Assembly: GCA_934047225.1 (NCBI GenBank)
Contig: CAKOHE010000054.1
Location: 1 to 64,000, forward strand
From: Ypsolopha sequella
Lineage: Eukaryota; Arthropoda; Insecta; Lepidoptera; Ypsolophidae
Length of the DNA: 64,000 nucleotides
Reading direction: 5' to 3'
The notes under the pieces were generated by a model that searched no databases, was not told the origin of the DNA, and saw only the letters and a program-made list of their open reading frames with translations. Below are positions 20,301-27,842 of this stretch, one piece after another; within the stretch, counting starts at the first letter, position 1, and every line of letters begins with the position of its first letter. Position numbers and translations under genes: made by a program.

Positions 20301-23300
20301 TCCATAGGGCGATTGACTTGGCCAAGAACAGCACCAGTGACCGAATCAACATCTTGAGTGACTCAAGATCGTCACTAGAACTGCTGGAAAATCCCAAGTC
20401 AACACATCCCCTTACCAAGAACATCAAAGAGTGCGTAGCGGAAATCAGAGCACAGGGTCGGCAGGTGCGGCTCTTCTGGCTCAGGGCGCATGTGGGCACG
20501 GCCGGAAACGAAAGAGCAGACGAACTGGCCAAACAAGCGGCCTTGCAGTCAAGCGATGCCCCAGACTACAGTGAAGTTCCCGTGTCACACGTCAAGAGAA
20601 AGATCAGAGAGGAAACTATACGCAGATGGCAAGACAGGTATAGCTCCTCCAGCACTGGTGCCGTCACGAAGGTTTTCTTCCCGGACGTAAATGTTGCGTT
20701 CCGCACAGTCCGTGAAACCAAAATGACGCACCGTCAAGTGCAAGCCTTGACAGGACACGGGGGCATGGCGGAGTACTTACACCGGTTCAAGCTGAAAAGC
20801 AGCCCCGGTTGTGAGTGCGACCCCGACACTAGCGAGTCAGTATGGCATCTTTTACTGGACTGCCCTCGTTTCGCGGCTGCCCGAATGGAATTAGAGTACC
20901 GGCTAAACATCAAGCTGGAAAAAGCCGAACTGCGGAACATCATCGCAGACAAAGACAGCAGAACGCTCTTCCTTGCATTCGCAGAATCCGTCATACGGAT
21001 AGCGGCTAAGAGGAACTCGTCCACAGACCTAACCAACACACCTCACCCTCAACCAGATAACAACACACAAACACCATCGCAGACACAACAGCCAACAACT
21101 AGCTGCTCAATGCCAGTGGAGTACCAGCTTCTGAAGTCCAGTGAGGCAGGTACACCGGGCATAAGACTCAAAGGAGTAGCGACGTTCATGGATGACAGCA
21201 CCGAGAGACTCGGTATCTGCTTCTGCAGAATATGGGGAAAGAAAGTTGTCAACATCTCACCTGGCCTTGCTCTCCTCTTAAAGGGGAGCAACTTCAAGGC
21301 AACCATAAGGCGGAAAGTATTCGAGGCGCTCGGGGATGCCACCGTGGCAGGTCATCGCTGCCGAATAGTGCGAACTAAGAACAAAGTTATCGCGCTATTT
21401 GTGGCCGGCGACGACGTTTCAGAATTCGCTGAGGCGAGTTCGATGCTTTCCAGCCTAGCAGCCATCGACGGACCTGCTAAGAAAATCAGCGTGGACGCTA
21501 TGGTAGTGGCCTACCTTAAAGCCGAAGTGGAAGATTACTCGGGGATCATCAGAGCCTCGAGTAAACACGAGATGGTGGTTTACGAAGACAGAGGCCAAAA
21601 CCTCAGTCATCTGAAACCGTATCGTCTCGGCGAATCCTCCACCCCCATCGACAGCTGGGGCCACCCAATAGCGACTCCAGAACTAAGCGGTTCAGAGAGG
21701 CTGCAAGAAAAGATCGCAGGTGAGAGACAGCCGCCCCCTCGCCGAGAGGAGTCGGAGGGAGTGCTGTCAACCATGACCAGAGCAGCGGTCGGTTGTTTCA
21801 CCAACATCTCGTCTAGAATAAAAAGACACACGGACACACTCACACCCCCCAGACCCACAACCTCATCGGGGACAGTCTCAGGAATACCCCGAACAAACCC
21901 ATCAAAATCCGACAGGGGTCTGGTTGCTCTACCGGAACTCGTCACACCCACCACTCCATCAGACCACTTGTCCAACGCGCTCCTGGAGTACGTAGCGATG
22001 CTCAAAGGCACAGTTGTTTCTAAACAAGAAACATGCCGAACGATCCTCCTAGCCTATCGTCGGGGGAACGAGCAATTGCTACAGTCCAAACTCGAGGAGT
22101 GCGAAGCGGCGGTGTACAACAACGCTACCCTCCAAGTGTTGGGGGGAACAATGGCGGGGGAATACATGGCCGCGTACAATGGCACCGGTGGTTTTGTGGA
22201 GTTGGATGAAAACGAGTCAAACCGGATGGGGAAACCTGTCTTCACCACCTCAGCGGATGACCCCATCGTGGTCGTCGCCAAGTGCACACGGATAATGCTG
22301 GAGGACAGAATCCTAAAAATAGCAAATAAACTGCTAGGGGATTCTGAACCCACCGAAGCCGTAGCACAAATGCTGACACCAGAAATGGAATGGGTAAACG
22401 GGGTCCCAGGTTGCGGAAAAACGACCTGGGTAGTCAACAACTTTGACCGTGAAACGGACCTGGTAACGACGCCCACGCTAGAAGGAGCAAGAGACCTCCG
22501 CCAAAAACTGGAGGGCAAGTTCGGCAGAACCGCAAAATTCAGGGTGCGCACGATGGCCTCATTGCTGGTAAACGGCATTCGCGAGGGCGGGAGCTTCCGT
22601 CGGCTTATAGTCGACGAGGCTCTCATGAGCCATTTTGGAGCCATTGTATTAGCAACCCGGATAGTCGGCGTCAGCAAAATCTTGCTCCTGGGTGACCAAA
22701 ACCAGGTCCCTTTCATCGACAGAGAAAACCTTTTCCCGATGAGGTACCTCAGTCCCAGTCTGTTTGGTTGCATAACAAAACAACTGCTGTGCACACATCG
22801 AAACCCCATGGACGTCGCATATGCCCTAAGGGAGATCTACAGTGGCATATACTCGTCCAAGGCTCAAACACGGTCCTTGACCCTGGAATCCTACGAAGAT
22901 ACGCGACCTCCAAGAAACGAGCATAACACCCTCTACCTTGTTCACACCCAGGCCGAAAAACACTTCCTAGAAGGCCTGGGTTACGGCAAGCAACAAGGGT
23001 CGCGTATCCACACAATCCACGAGGCTCAGGGACTCACGTGGGAGAGAGTGGTGATCATAAGAACTGCGAAAGTCACCCAGCAGTTGCACAGCAGCATCCA
23101 TCACGCAGTCGTGGCGGTGTCAAGGCATACCGGCAGCTGTGTTTACTATACGGCTTGCCGAAAAAACGATGCCATAGTTCGGCTAATAAGGAACGCCCTG
23201 GCAGCTGAGACCGGCACGATCAAAGAGTACAACCTTAAAATGGCCTGGAGGAACCGAGACACGTCAGTGGCTGACGCCATGCTGAATGGTGGCACGGGCG

Positions 23301-23317
23301 GCAACCCAGTCGTCTGA
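17300..23317 (+). CDS. A1 ORF2, endonuclease-RT-RNase H fused to a virus-type SF1 helicase
   Basis: About 2005 codons counted from the AAG that overlaps the ORF1 stop; the frame is open from 17291 and has no nearby ATG. Endonuclease, residues 1-240: E52 in QEPYV, GDVNAW 152-157, SDHN 231-234. Reverse transcriptase: KAPGPDGL, SLDIEGAFDNAWW, FADD 705-708. RNase H tetrad: D959, E997, D1021, D1074, with H1064. Finger: C1171-x-C1173-x9-H1183-x4-C1188. The short lineage stops about 50 residues later (RNK); here the frame continues (RNS, 1240) into a Pro/Gln/Thr linker, about 430 residues I do not recognise, and a superfamily 1 helicase. Its motifs are Walker A GVPGCGKT 1701-1708, DEA 1772-1774, GDQNQ 1798-1802, THRNP 1832-1836, HEAQG 1907-1911 and VAVSRH 1938-1943. 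These match viral helicase 1 of alpha-like RNA viruses better than Pif1. Inferred role: unwinding RNA, cDNA or telomeric DNA during insertion. Confidence 0.93.
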   Translation, partial: KGDDTTPTSPPPNTPRSKLLVIQANLQRNKLATQELIQAAKGSGVSIALVQEPYVGSSGNMSTYPGAQVIQCTLNRKKPVKAAVIVFGDHLRVIHDPQLVTETEAAVILVAGGLKLAVLSVYFEGNQDINVNLQSVEQKCKKLNTNNIIIGGDVNAWSLWWGSKHDDPRGVAYSAFLDEMEFHVLNRGDTPTFETYRGGRLYSSIVDVTACSQSLLGRIEDWRVDRDMTTSDHNAIAFALRLDGELVDLEPTTTRKFNVKKANWQEFHLHVKSGLAESNISLDNINSISSVEELDNMLAAYTNAIQKACDKAIPKLGAYKGKVAPPWWSKDLADLKREVNRRRRRIRNAAPTRREHVVDEYLTVKLDYEKKASEAQTQSWKEFCSTQERESMWDGIYRVIRRTTKRREDPLLRNEKGETLSPEASADLLASTFYPDDSVSTDQPFHKHLRELTDSNPEDIQNLSEDDPPFTEAELDSVLHDINPKKAPGPDGLTADICTKAIEAGREVFMALANKCLELAHFPAQWKMAHVIILGKQGKDDYTHPKSYRPIGLLPVLGKIVEKLLVNRLQWHVQPTLNHNQYGFTPQRGTEDALYDLIKHVRSELESKKIVLMISLDIEGAFDNAWWPALKHQLATRKCPQNIYAMVCSYLQDRKIVVNYARATSERDTTKGCVQGSIGGPTFWNIILDPLLAKLVQEGVHAQAFADDVVLTFTGHSVETMEQRVNSTLETIVEWGTQNKLNFAAHKTKAMLMTKKLKYGEPHLYMSGSRLELVHEIKLLGLVIDRKLTFKAHVTAVCKKAADIYKHLARAAKVTWGLNGEIVRTIYVAVVEPIVLYAASVWHQSTELQMIRDRLDALQRGFAQKICKAYRTVSLSSALILSGLLPLDLRVQEAAALYMAKRGFSTDYIPPGRKMEQRISYLEQPHPSQLITTEYELLENMDSETLSTHCIAGPQVYTDGSKIEGKVGAALTWWEDGQETSFHTFSLDPACTVFQSELYALHRAIDLAKNSTSDRINILSDSRSSLELLENPKSTHPLTKNIKECVAEIRAQGRQVRLFWLRAHVGTAGNERADELAKQAALQSSDAPDYSEVPVSHVKRKIREETIRRWQDRYSSSSTGAVTKVFFPDVNVAFRTVRETKMTHRQVQALTGHGGMAEYLHRFKLKSSPGCECDPDTSESVWHLLLDCPRFAAARMELEYRLNIKLEKAELRNIIADKDSRTLFLAFAESVIRIAAKRNSSTDLTNTPHPQPDNNTQTPSQTQQPTTSCSMPVEYQLLKSSEAGTPGIRLKGVATFMDDSTERLGICFCRIWGKKVVNISPGLALLLKGSNFKATIRRKVFEALGDATVAGHRCRIVRTKNKVIALFVAGDDVSEFAEASSMLSSLAAIDGPAKKISVDAMVVAYLKAEVEDYSGIIRASSKHEMVVYEDRGQNLSHLKPYRLGESSTPIDSWGHPIATPELSGSERLQEKIAGERQPPPRREESEGVLSTMTRAAVGCFTNISSRIKRHTDTLTPPRPTTSSGTVSGIPRTNPSKSDRGLVALPELVTPTTPSDHLSNALLEYVAMLKGTVVSKQETCRTILLAYRRGNEQLLQSKLEECEAAVYNNATLQVLGGTMAGEYMAAYNGTGGFVELDENESNRMGKPVFTTSADDPIVVVAKCTRIMLEDRILKIANKLLGDSEPTEAVAQMLTPEMEWVNGVPGCGKTTWVVNNFDRETDLVTTPTLEGARDLRQKLEGKFGRTAKFRVRTMASLLVNGIREGGSFRRLIVDEALMSHFGAIVLATRIVGVSKILLLGDQNQVPFIDRENLFPMRYLSPSLFGCITKQLLCTHRNPMDVAYALREIYSGIYSSKAQTRSLTLESYEDTRPPRNEHNTLYLVHTQAEKHFLEGLGYGKQQGSRIHTIHEAQGLTWERVVIIRTAKVTQQLHSSIHHAVVAVSRHTGSCVYYTACRKNDAIVRLIRNALAAETGTIKEYNLKMAWRNRDTSVADAMLNGGTGGNPVV

Positions 23318-23502
23318 GCCGGCTATCTTCCCCCCTCTCTCAATAAAAGTGTGTTATTTCCATCTCACCACAGTAATTGTCAGAAATTGTGTAATAATAA
23401 TATGTAAACCCCCTAAATGTAACAAAACATGTATTTTAAATTAGACTGTAATAAAATATGTATAGAATATAGTTTAAAGAATATGTACCGATATAGAATA
23501 TG

Positions 23503-23561
<59 letters not shown>

Positions 23562-23764
23562 GTTAATATAAATATTTTTAGTATATATATATATATGTAA
23601 CTAGCTATAAGTAAGGGTCCAATCTAAAAACGAACCACCTAAATTGTATTTCACACCAAAAATTATTTAATTTTGTTGTAAGGAGCGAAAAGAGGAACAG
23701 AACTAAATTGCCAAAATAAACATTGCTAAAAAAGGTATGGACAACGTCCATAGCACTTGCATTC

Positions 23765-23802
<38 letters not shown>
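23318..23802 (+). other. A1 3'UTR: internal A-tract, terminal hairpin, poly(A)
   Basis: AATAAA occurs at 23342-23347. An internal A-run (about 23509-23556) is followed by a (TA)n stretch and about 200 bases conserved in all A copies, with AAGGGTCC and AAGGAGCGA boxes shared with B. The hairpin TATGGAC (23736-23742) with GTCCATA (23746-23752) precedes the terminal poly(A) (about 23770-23802), which joins CCTAA. The internal A-run varies in length between copies. Confidence 0.7.
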
Positions 23803-23805
<3 letters not shown>

Positions 23806-23854
23806 AACCTAACCTAACCTAACCTAACCTAACCTAACCTAACCTAACCTAACC
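23803..23854. repeat. Telomeric (CCTAA)n array, about 10 units
   Basis: Short perfect array between the A1 poly(A) and the start of E3 (CC|CGTCGCG). Confidence 0.97.
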
Positions 23855-25811
23855 CGTCGCGTGCCAACTCTCGCCCCGAGCGCAGCAATTTTAAACCGCT
23901 CCGCACGCGAAAAACATACAAAAATAGAAAAGTGACCCCGAATTCGAAACAAAAGGCATCCTCGTGATTGGATAGCGTAGTTCTTCCGATATATATAAAA
24001 AAAGTGCAAAAAAGTGAAGATTGGTGAAATTTCTGGAACAAAAGTGAAAAAAATCAAAGTGATTTTGTGTTTTCGTCGATTTACTCGAAATTGGATCGAG
24101 TGCCCCAGAGATATTTGGACACGGCTGGAGTCGTCTAGTCAGGCCCTATCTCCTGACACCTCGTTTGCCCCTTTTGGACCAGGTTTACGGATTTTAGGGG
24201 CAAAAAAACAAAAACCACGTGGGCCCCTATCTCCGGAACCGGAAGTCCCCCGGGCAAACTTGAGGTGTCCCGTGACGGACAACGCCTGCTAGACGACGAT
24301 TCAGGAGGTACCACACTTTTTTTCGCAAAATTCTGGCTAGTACGGACCATATATCGCTGGCGGCAAATCGACTCCCGTCTTCCCGACAACTTATCTCGGG
24401 AGGACGATCGACGACCCACAAATTTTATTTTACGGGAGGAACAGCGGTCTCACGACGATTCCAGAACTATATTTTTTAAATTTTTGTGATTTTTATTCTA
24501 TTTGTTATTAATTTTTTACTGAGGGCGGGAAGAAACCACCAACGGCAAAACCTTGGTAACCTCGGTAATATCGATAATATCGATAATCGCGAAAATCGCG
24601 TTTTGCGATATCTCGGGAACCAGGGCTCGGATCGAAAAAACAAGCGTTTTTTCGTTATCTGCAGGAGAGAAGCTATCTTTGAGGCATATTTTTGACCTCC
24701 CCCTCTCAAAAAATTTTTTTCAAAATTTTTTCAAAAATTTCCTGGAGAGGGGAAAATTTTCGGGAAAAATTACAGTAGGTAGTGCTCATTGCACCCTACA
24801 AGAATTTGGTTTAAGATATTTGCTACTCCTCCTGTAGAAATTCTAAAATAATTTTTAGTTCCTTTCCTTTGTTCTTTTTGGCCTTGAAGGAAAAACGCTT
24901 GTTTTTTCGGTTGATTTTGCCGTTGGCGGATCTTCAACTCTGTTTTAAAATTTGACTGTGTATTTATCTGATTTATCACTGTCCCACTTTTAAATTATAC
25001 ATTTAGTCTCAGACAGTTTAAAAAATTTTTTACATTTTTAACCTATTTTTGAATTTTATTAATTAATTTAATTGAGCTCTTTTGAGCTAACTTATTTATT
25101 CACCTGTATTATAAATTGATTTTATTTTAACGTTAATTTGAATTTATTTGATTTAATTTGATTTCGTGATATTCTTTCTGTGATATTTTTTGCCCTCTAG
25201 TTATAAGAACAGTGATATTTATGTGATACCAATTATTTTGTCCGTCCAATTTTTGATACTTTTATATATTTTAAGGCTTTTGCCACATTGATTGATTTTT
25301 GATTGTCTTTATTGTTTTATGAGAACTATACAATTTTATTTGACGATAATTACTTACATTTTATTTTGACTTGGTTCTGAAATATTCTGAAATTATATTT
25401 TTAATCTTATTTTAATTTGAAACGACTGCCGCCTCACTTAAATCCAGATCCGGTAGGGAGGACAATAACAATAAAAACAATATTTTAAGTTACATAACTA
25501 TCTATCTTATTTATTTTTATCTTTGATATTTATCTTTATTATATTATATTCATTTTTATTTCTATTTCTTATTTTATTTCATTTTTATTTTATTTTTATT
25601 TTTATTTTTATTTTTTATTTTTATTTTATTTTTATTTATTTTTATTTTTATTTTTATTTTTATTTTTATTTTTATTTTTATTTTTATTTTTATTTTTATT
25701 TTTATTTTTATTTTTATTTTTATTTTTATTTTTTATTTTTATTTTTATTTTTATTTTTATTTTTTATTCTTAAACTATTTTATTGTTTTCTTGTTATTGT
25801 CCTTATACAAA
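23855..25811 (+). promoter_or_regulatory. E3 5'UTR, AT-rich with (TTTTTA)n and GTGATA motifs
   Basis: Non-coding leader. Near its start it has repeated AAAGTG-type motifs and AATCAAAGTGA (about 24051), also present near the start of the A family. The middle contains TCGATAATATCGATAA-type sequence near 24566. Around 25160-25290 are several GTGATA boxes and GGCTTTTGCC, as in the E1 leader. From about 25540 to 25770 there is a T-rich run of TTTTTA units just upstream of the ORF1 ATG. No gene is seen. Confidence 0.6.
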
Positions 25812-27842
25812 ATGTCTAGCACTGGCAGGGCCTCTGGATCTGCGAGCTCGAAGCAGAGTCTCGGCTTAGGGGCTACGGCTCCCCGGGCACAGGCCAAGAA
25901 GGTGGACCTTCGTGAAGAGGTCCTTAAAGGAAAGGCGAAGGTCCCCTCCAGTGCCCGGGCAGCCGTATCCCCGGTCCCCTCCGGGGGCTCGGGGCAGGAT
26001 TTAGAACGTCTGTTAGATACGGACGAGGAATCGTGCCTTGGATCCTCGGTGGGCTCCCGCGACGGACGTCCCAGCCTCCTCCCGCCCCTTGATAGGAAAA
26101 CCCCTGGAGTAGCGATGGATTTGGCCACCAAACAGGCTAACCAGCTGCTCCAGAAGGGCAAGGAGGCGTTGGAGGCGGCGGGAAATATGAAGCGGGAGTG
26201 TAAGGCCGTGGCCCTTGACTCCCTCGAGCACCTCTATGAGACGGTCCTCTCCCTGTCCGACTCACGAGCTCGGCAGATAAACGCCTTGGAGCGGGAGCGC
26301 TCCAGGAACGCCATTGAACTGGTGCGTGTGGAGCGCTCCCATACCAAGGCGTTAAACGAGCTACATAGCTCTCATGCTGTCGAGCTCCGAGCGGCTAGGG
26401 CTGACATCTCCGCTACCCTTGCAGAATCACAATCTATAAGGTTGTGGCTGGGAGTGGAGATGGACGGCCCGCTTAAAGCCATCGAGTCGATCAGGGAGAG
26501 CGTCCACCAGCTGACAAAAGCGGCGGCCCCGAGGTTACAGCAACCAGATCAGGCTGAACCAGCACTAAAGCCCGAACCAGCTCTTATTACAGAGCTGGAG
26601 AAACTTTCGGGCCGGGTCGCCGCCGTCTCGGGTCAACTTGACTCGCTTAGACGTCAGCTGGTGGAATCCGAGGCGAGGGCCGAAGCCAGAGGCCTGGTGT
26701 GCAGGTCTACCGAGATACCGGTAACCATAGATCCCCGGCTCGATGCAATTAGCGTGGGCTTGGAAAAAATGAGGGCAGCGGTCGAGGACCTTCAATCCAG
26801 ACCGCTGTGCCAGGCCCAGCCAGTGGCGGGGGTGAGCGACGACAGCATGCGGAAGTTTTTGGAACCCGTGCTGGGGAACCTGCAAGCAGTGGGCTCTGAC
26901 GTGAGGGCTTTGGGTAAGGCGGTAGAGGAGAATAAATCCGAGCCGCCGAACCTCAACATAGAGCTAGCCCTCTCCGCGGTCACAGACGCCGTCACGGGCC
27001 TACGAGGCGAGGTCCTCAGCCGGGAACCTTGCAGTGCTGCGCCGCTCACCTACGCCCAGGCATTGAAAAAGCCGGGGTACGACAGACCAGCGCACTCTGT
27101 GATTGTCTCATCCACAGACTCTACCCTCTCAGGGGAAGAGGTGGTGAAGCAGTTGGAGAGGGCGCTGGACCTGAAAACTACCGGTATCAGGGTAGATCGC
27201 TGCAGAAAAGCGGCAAACAGGAGGGTAGTCCTCAGCTGCAGCAGGAAAGAGGATGCGGAGAAGATCTCCAAAACTCTTGGCGCAGGTGGCACCGGATTTG
27301 AGGCGAGAGCGGCTCTAAACAAACTGCCATTAGTCTGCATCCGCAACGTCTTGTCAGACAAAAGTGACAAAGACGTGGTGGAATCGTTGCTCTCCCAAAA
27401 TAAACATCTTTTGGGAGGAGTGGATCCACCAGCGGAGTGCCCTAGGGTTTTGTATCGCCGCAAAGCGAGGAACCCGCATGAGTGCCACTTCATAGTGGAG
27501 CTTCATCCAAATCTCTGGAAAAGGTTCACGGAGGCGGGCACAGTCCACATAGGTCTGCAGAGGAGGTCGATCGAGGACCACTCACCACTGGTGCAATGCA
27601 CGGGATGCCTGGGGTACGGCCACTCGAAAAGAGTGTGCAAGGAGAAGGGCATCGCGTGCAGTCACTGTGGTGAGCCTCACACCTATGTGGACTGTCCGCA
27701 TAAGGCAAATTTGCCCGTCTGCGTGAACTGCCAGAGAGCAAAGCTCCACAAGTCTGATCTGGCACACAACGCCTTTAGTAGCGACTGTCAGATCAGACAG
27801 AAGTGGGACTCGATAGCGAGGTCTCGCGTGGCATACTGCTAA
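25812..27842 (+). CDS. E3 ORF1, gag-like RNA-binding protein
   Basis: 676 aa from the ATG at 25812 (MSSTGRASG). An in-frame ATG at 25791 would add MLLSLYK from the T-rich leader and is less likely. Regions in order: Ser/Ala-rich N-terminus; the conserved block GKEALEAAGN, LYETVLSLSDSRARQ; a charged, probably coiled-coil middle; a folded domain (VIVSSTDSTLSGEEVV, then LPLVCIRNVLSD); three zinc knuckles, the first at CTGCLGYGHSKRVC. It ends SRVAYC with TAA at 27840-27842, inside the ORF2 open frame. The role is as for other LINE ORF1 proteins of this type: RNP formation. Confidence 0.92.
   Translation: MSSTGRASGSASSKQSLGLGATAPRAQAKKVDLREEVLKGKAKVPSSARAAVSPVPSGGSGQDLERLLDTDEESCLGSSVGSRDGRPSLLPPLDRKTPGVAMDLATKQANQLLQKGKEALEAAGNMKRECKAVALDSLEHLYETVLSLSDSRARQINALERERSRNAIELVRVERSHTKALNELHSSHAVELRAARADISATLAESQSIRLWLGVEMDGPLKAIESIRESVHQLTKAAAPRLQQPDQAEPALKPEPALITELEKLSGRVAAVSGQLDSLRRQLVESEARAEARGLVCRSTEIPVTIDPRLDAISVGLEKMRAAVEDLQSRPLCQAQPVAGVSDDSMRKFLEPVLGNLQAVGSDVRALGKAVEENKSEPPNLNIELALSAVTDAVTGLRGEVLSREPCSAAPLTYAQALKKPGYDRPAHSVIVSSTDSTLSGEEVVKQLERALDLKTTGIRVDRCRKAANRRVVLSCSRKEDAEKISKTLGAGGTGFEARAALNKLPLVCIRNVLSDKSDKDVVESLLSQNKHLLGGVDPPAECPRVLYRRKARNPHECHFIVELHPNLWKRFTEAGTVHIGLQRRSIEDHSPLVQCTGCLGYGHSKRVCKEKGIACSHCGEPHTYVDCPHKANLPVCVNCQRAKLHKSDLAHNAFSSDCQIRQKWDSIARSRVAYC

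Larger units (their letters stand above)
13828..23802 (+). mobile_element. A1: full-length telomeric LINE encoding a helicase-bearing ORF2
   Basis: About 9.97 kb from the CC|CAGTACTG junction to the poly(A)|CCTAA junction. A1, A3 and A5 share exactly the same 5' start, which supports a defined transcription start. It contains a 1.46-kb C-rich 5'UTR, ORF1 (669 aa), ORF2 (about 2005 aa) and a 3'UTR with an internal and a terminal A-tract. Both ORFs are open throughout, so this copy could be active. For a LINE it is long because ORF2 carries an extra C-terminal region of about 760 aa. Confidence 0.95.

Noticed and set aside
22054..22809. 251-codon open frame on the minus strand over the helicase region (repeated in A3, A4 and in B)
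   Set aside because: It lies exactly opposite the helicase coding sequence, is low in recognisable motifs, and its conservation follows from the sense protein. Shadow frame.
22380..23200. Pif1-, RecD- or Helitron-type helicase
   Set aside because: DEALMSHFG, GDQNQVPFIDR and VAVSRHTGSC fit the viral helicase 1 pattern better than the Pif1 pattern (GDFFQLPP-like motif III). Profile searches are needed to settle this.
21000..23317. Chance insertion of an RNA-virus fragment into one LINE copy, or an assembly chimera
   Set aside because: The same in-frame fusion is in A1, A3, A4 and the divergent B, with intact motifs and no break, so it is a fixed part of the element.
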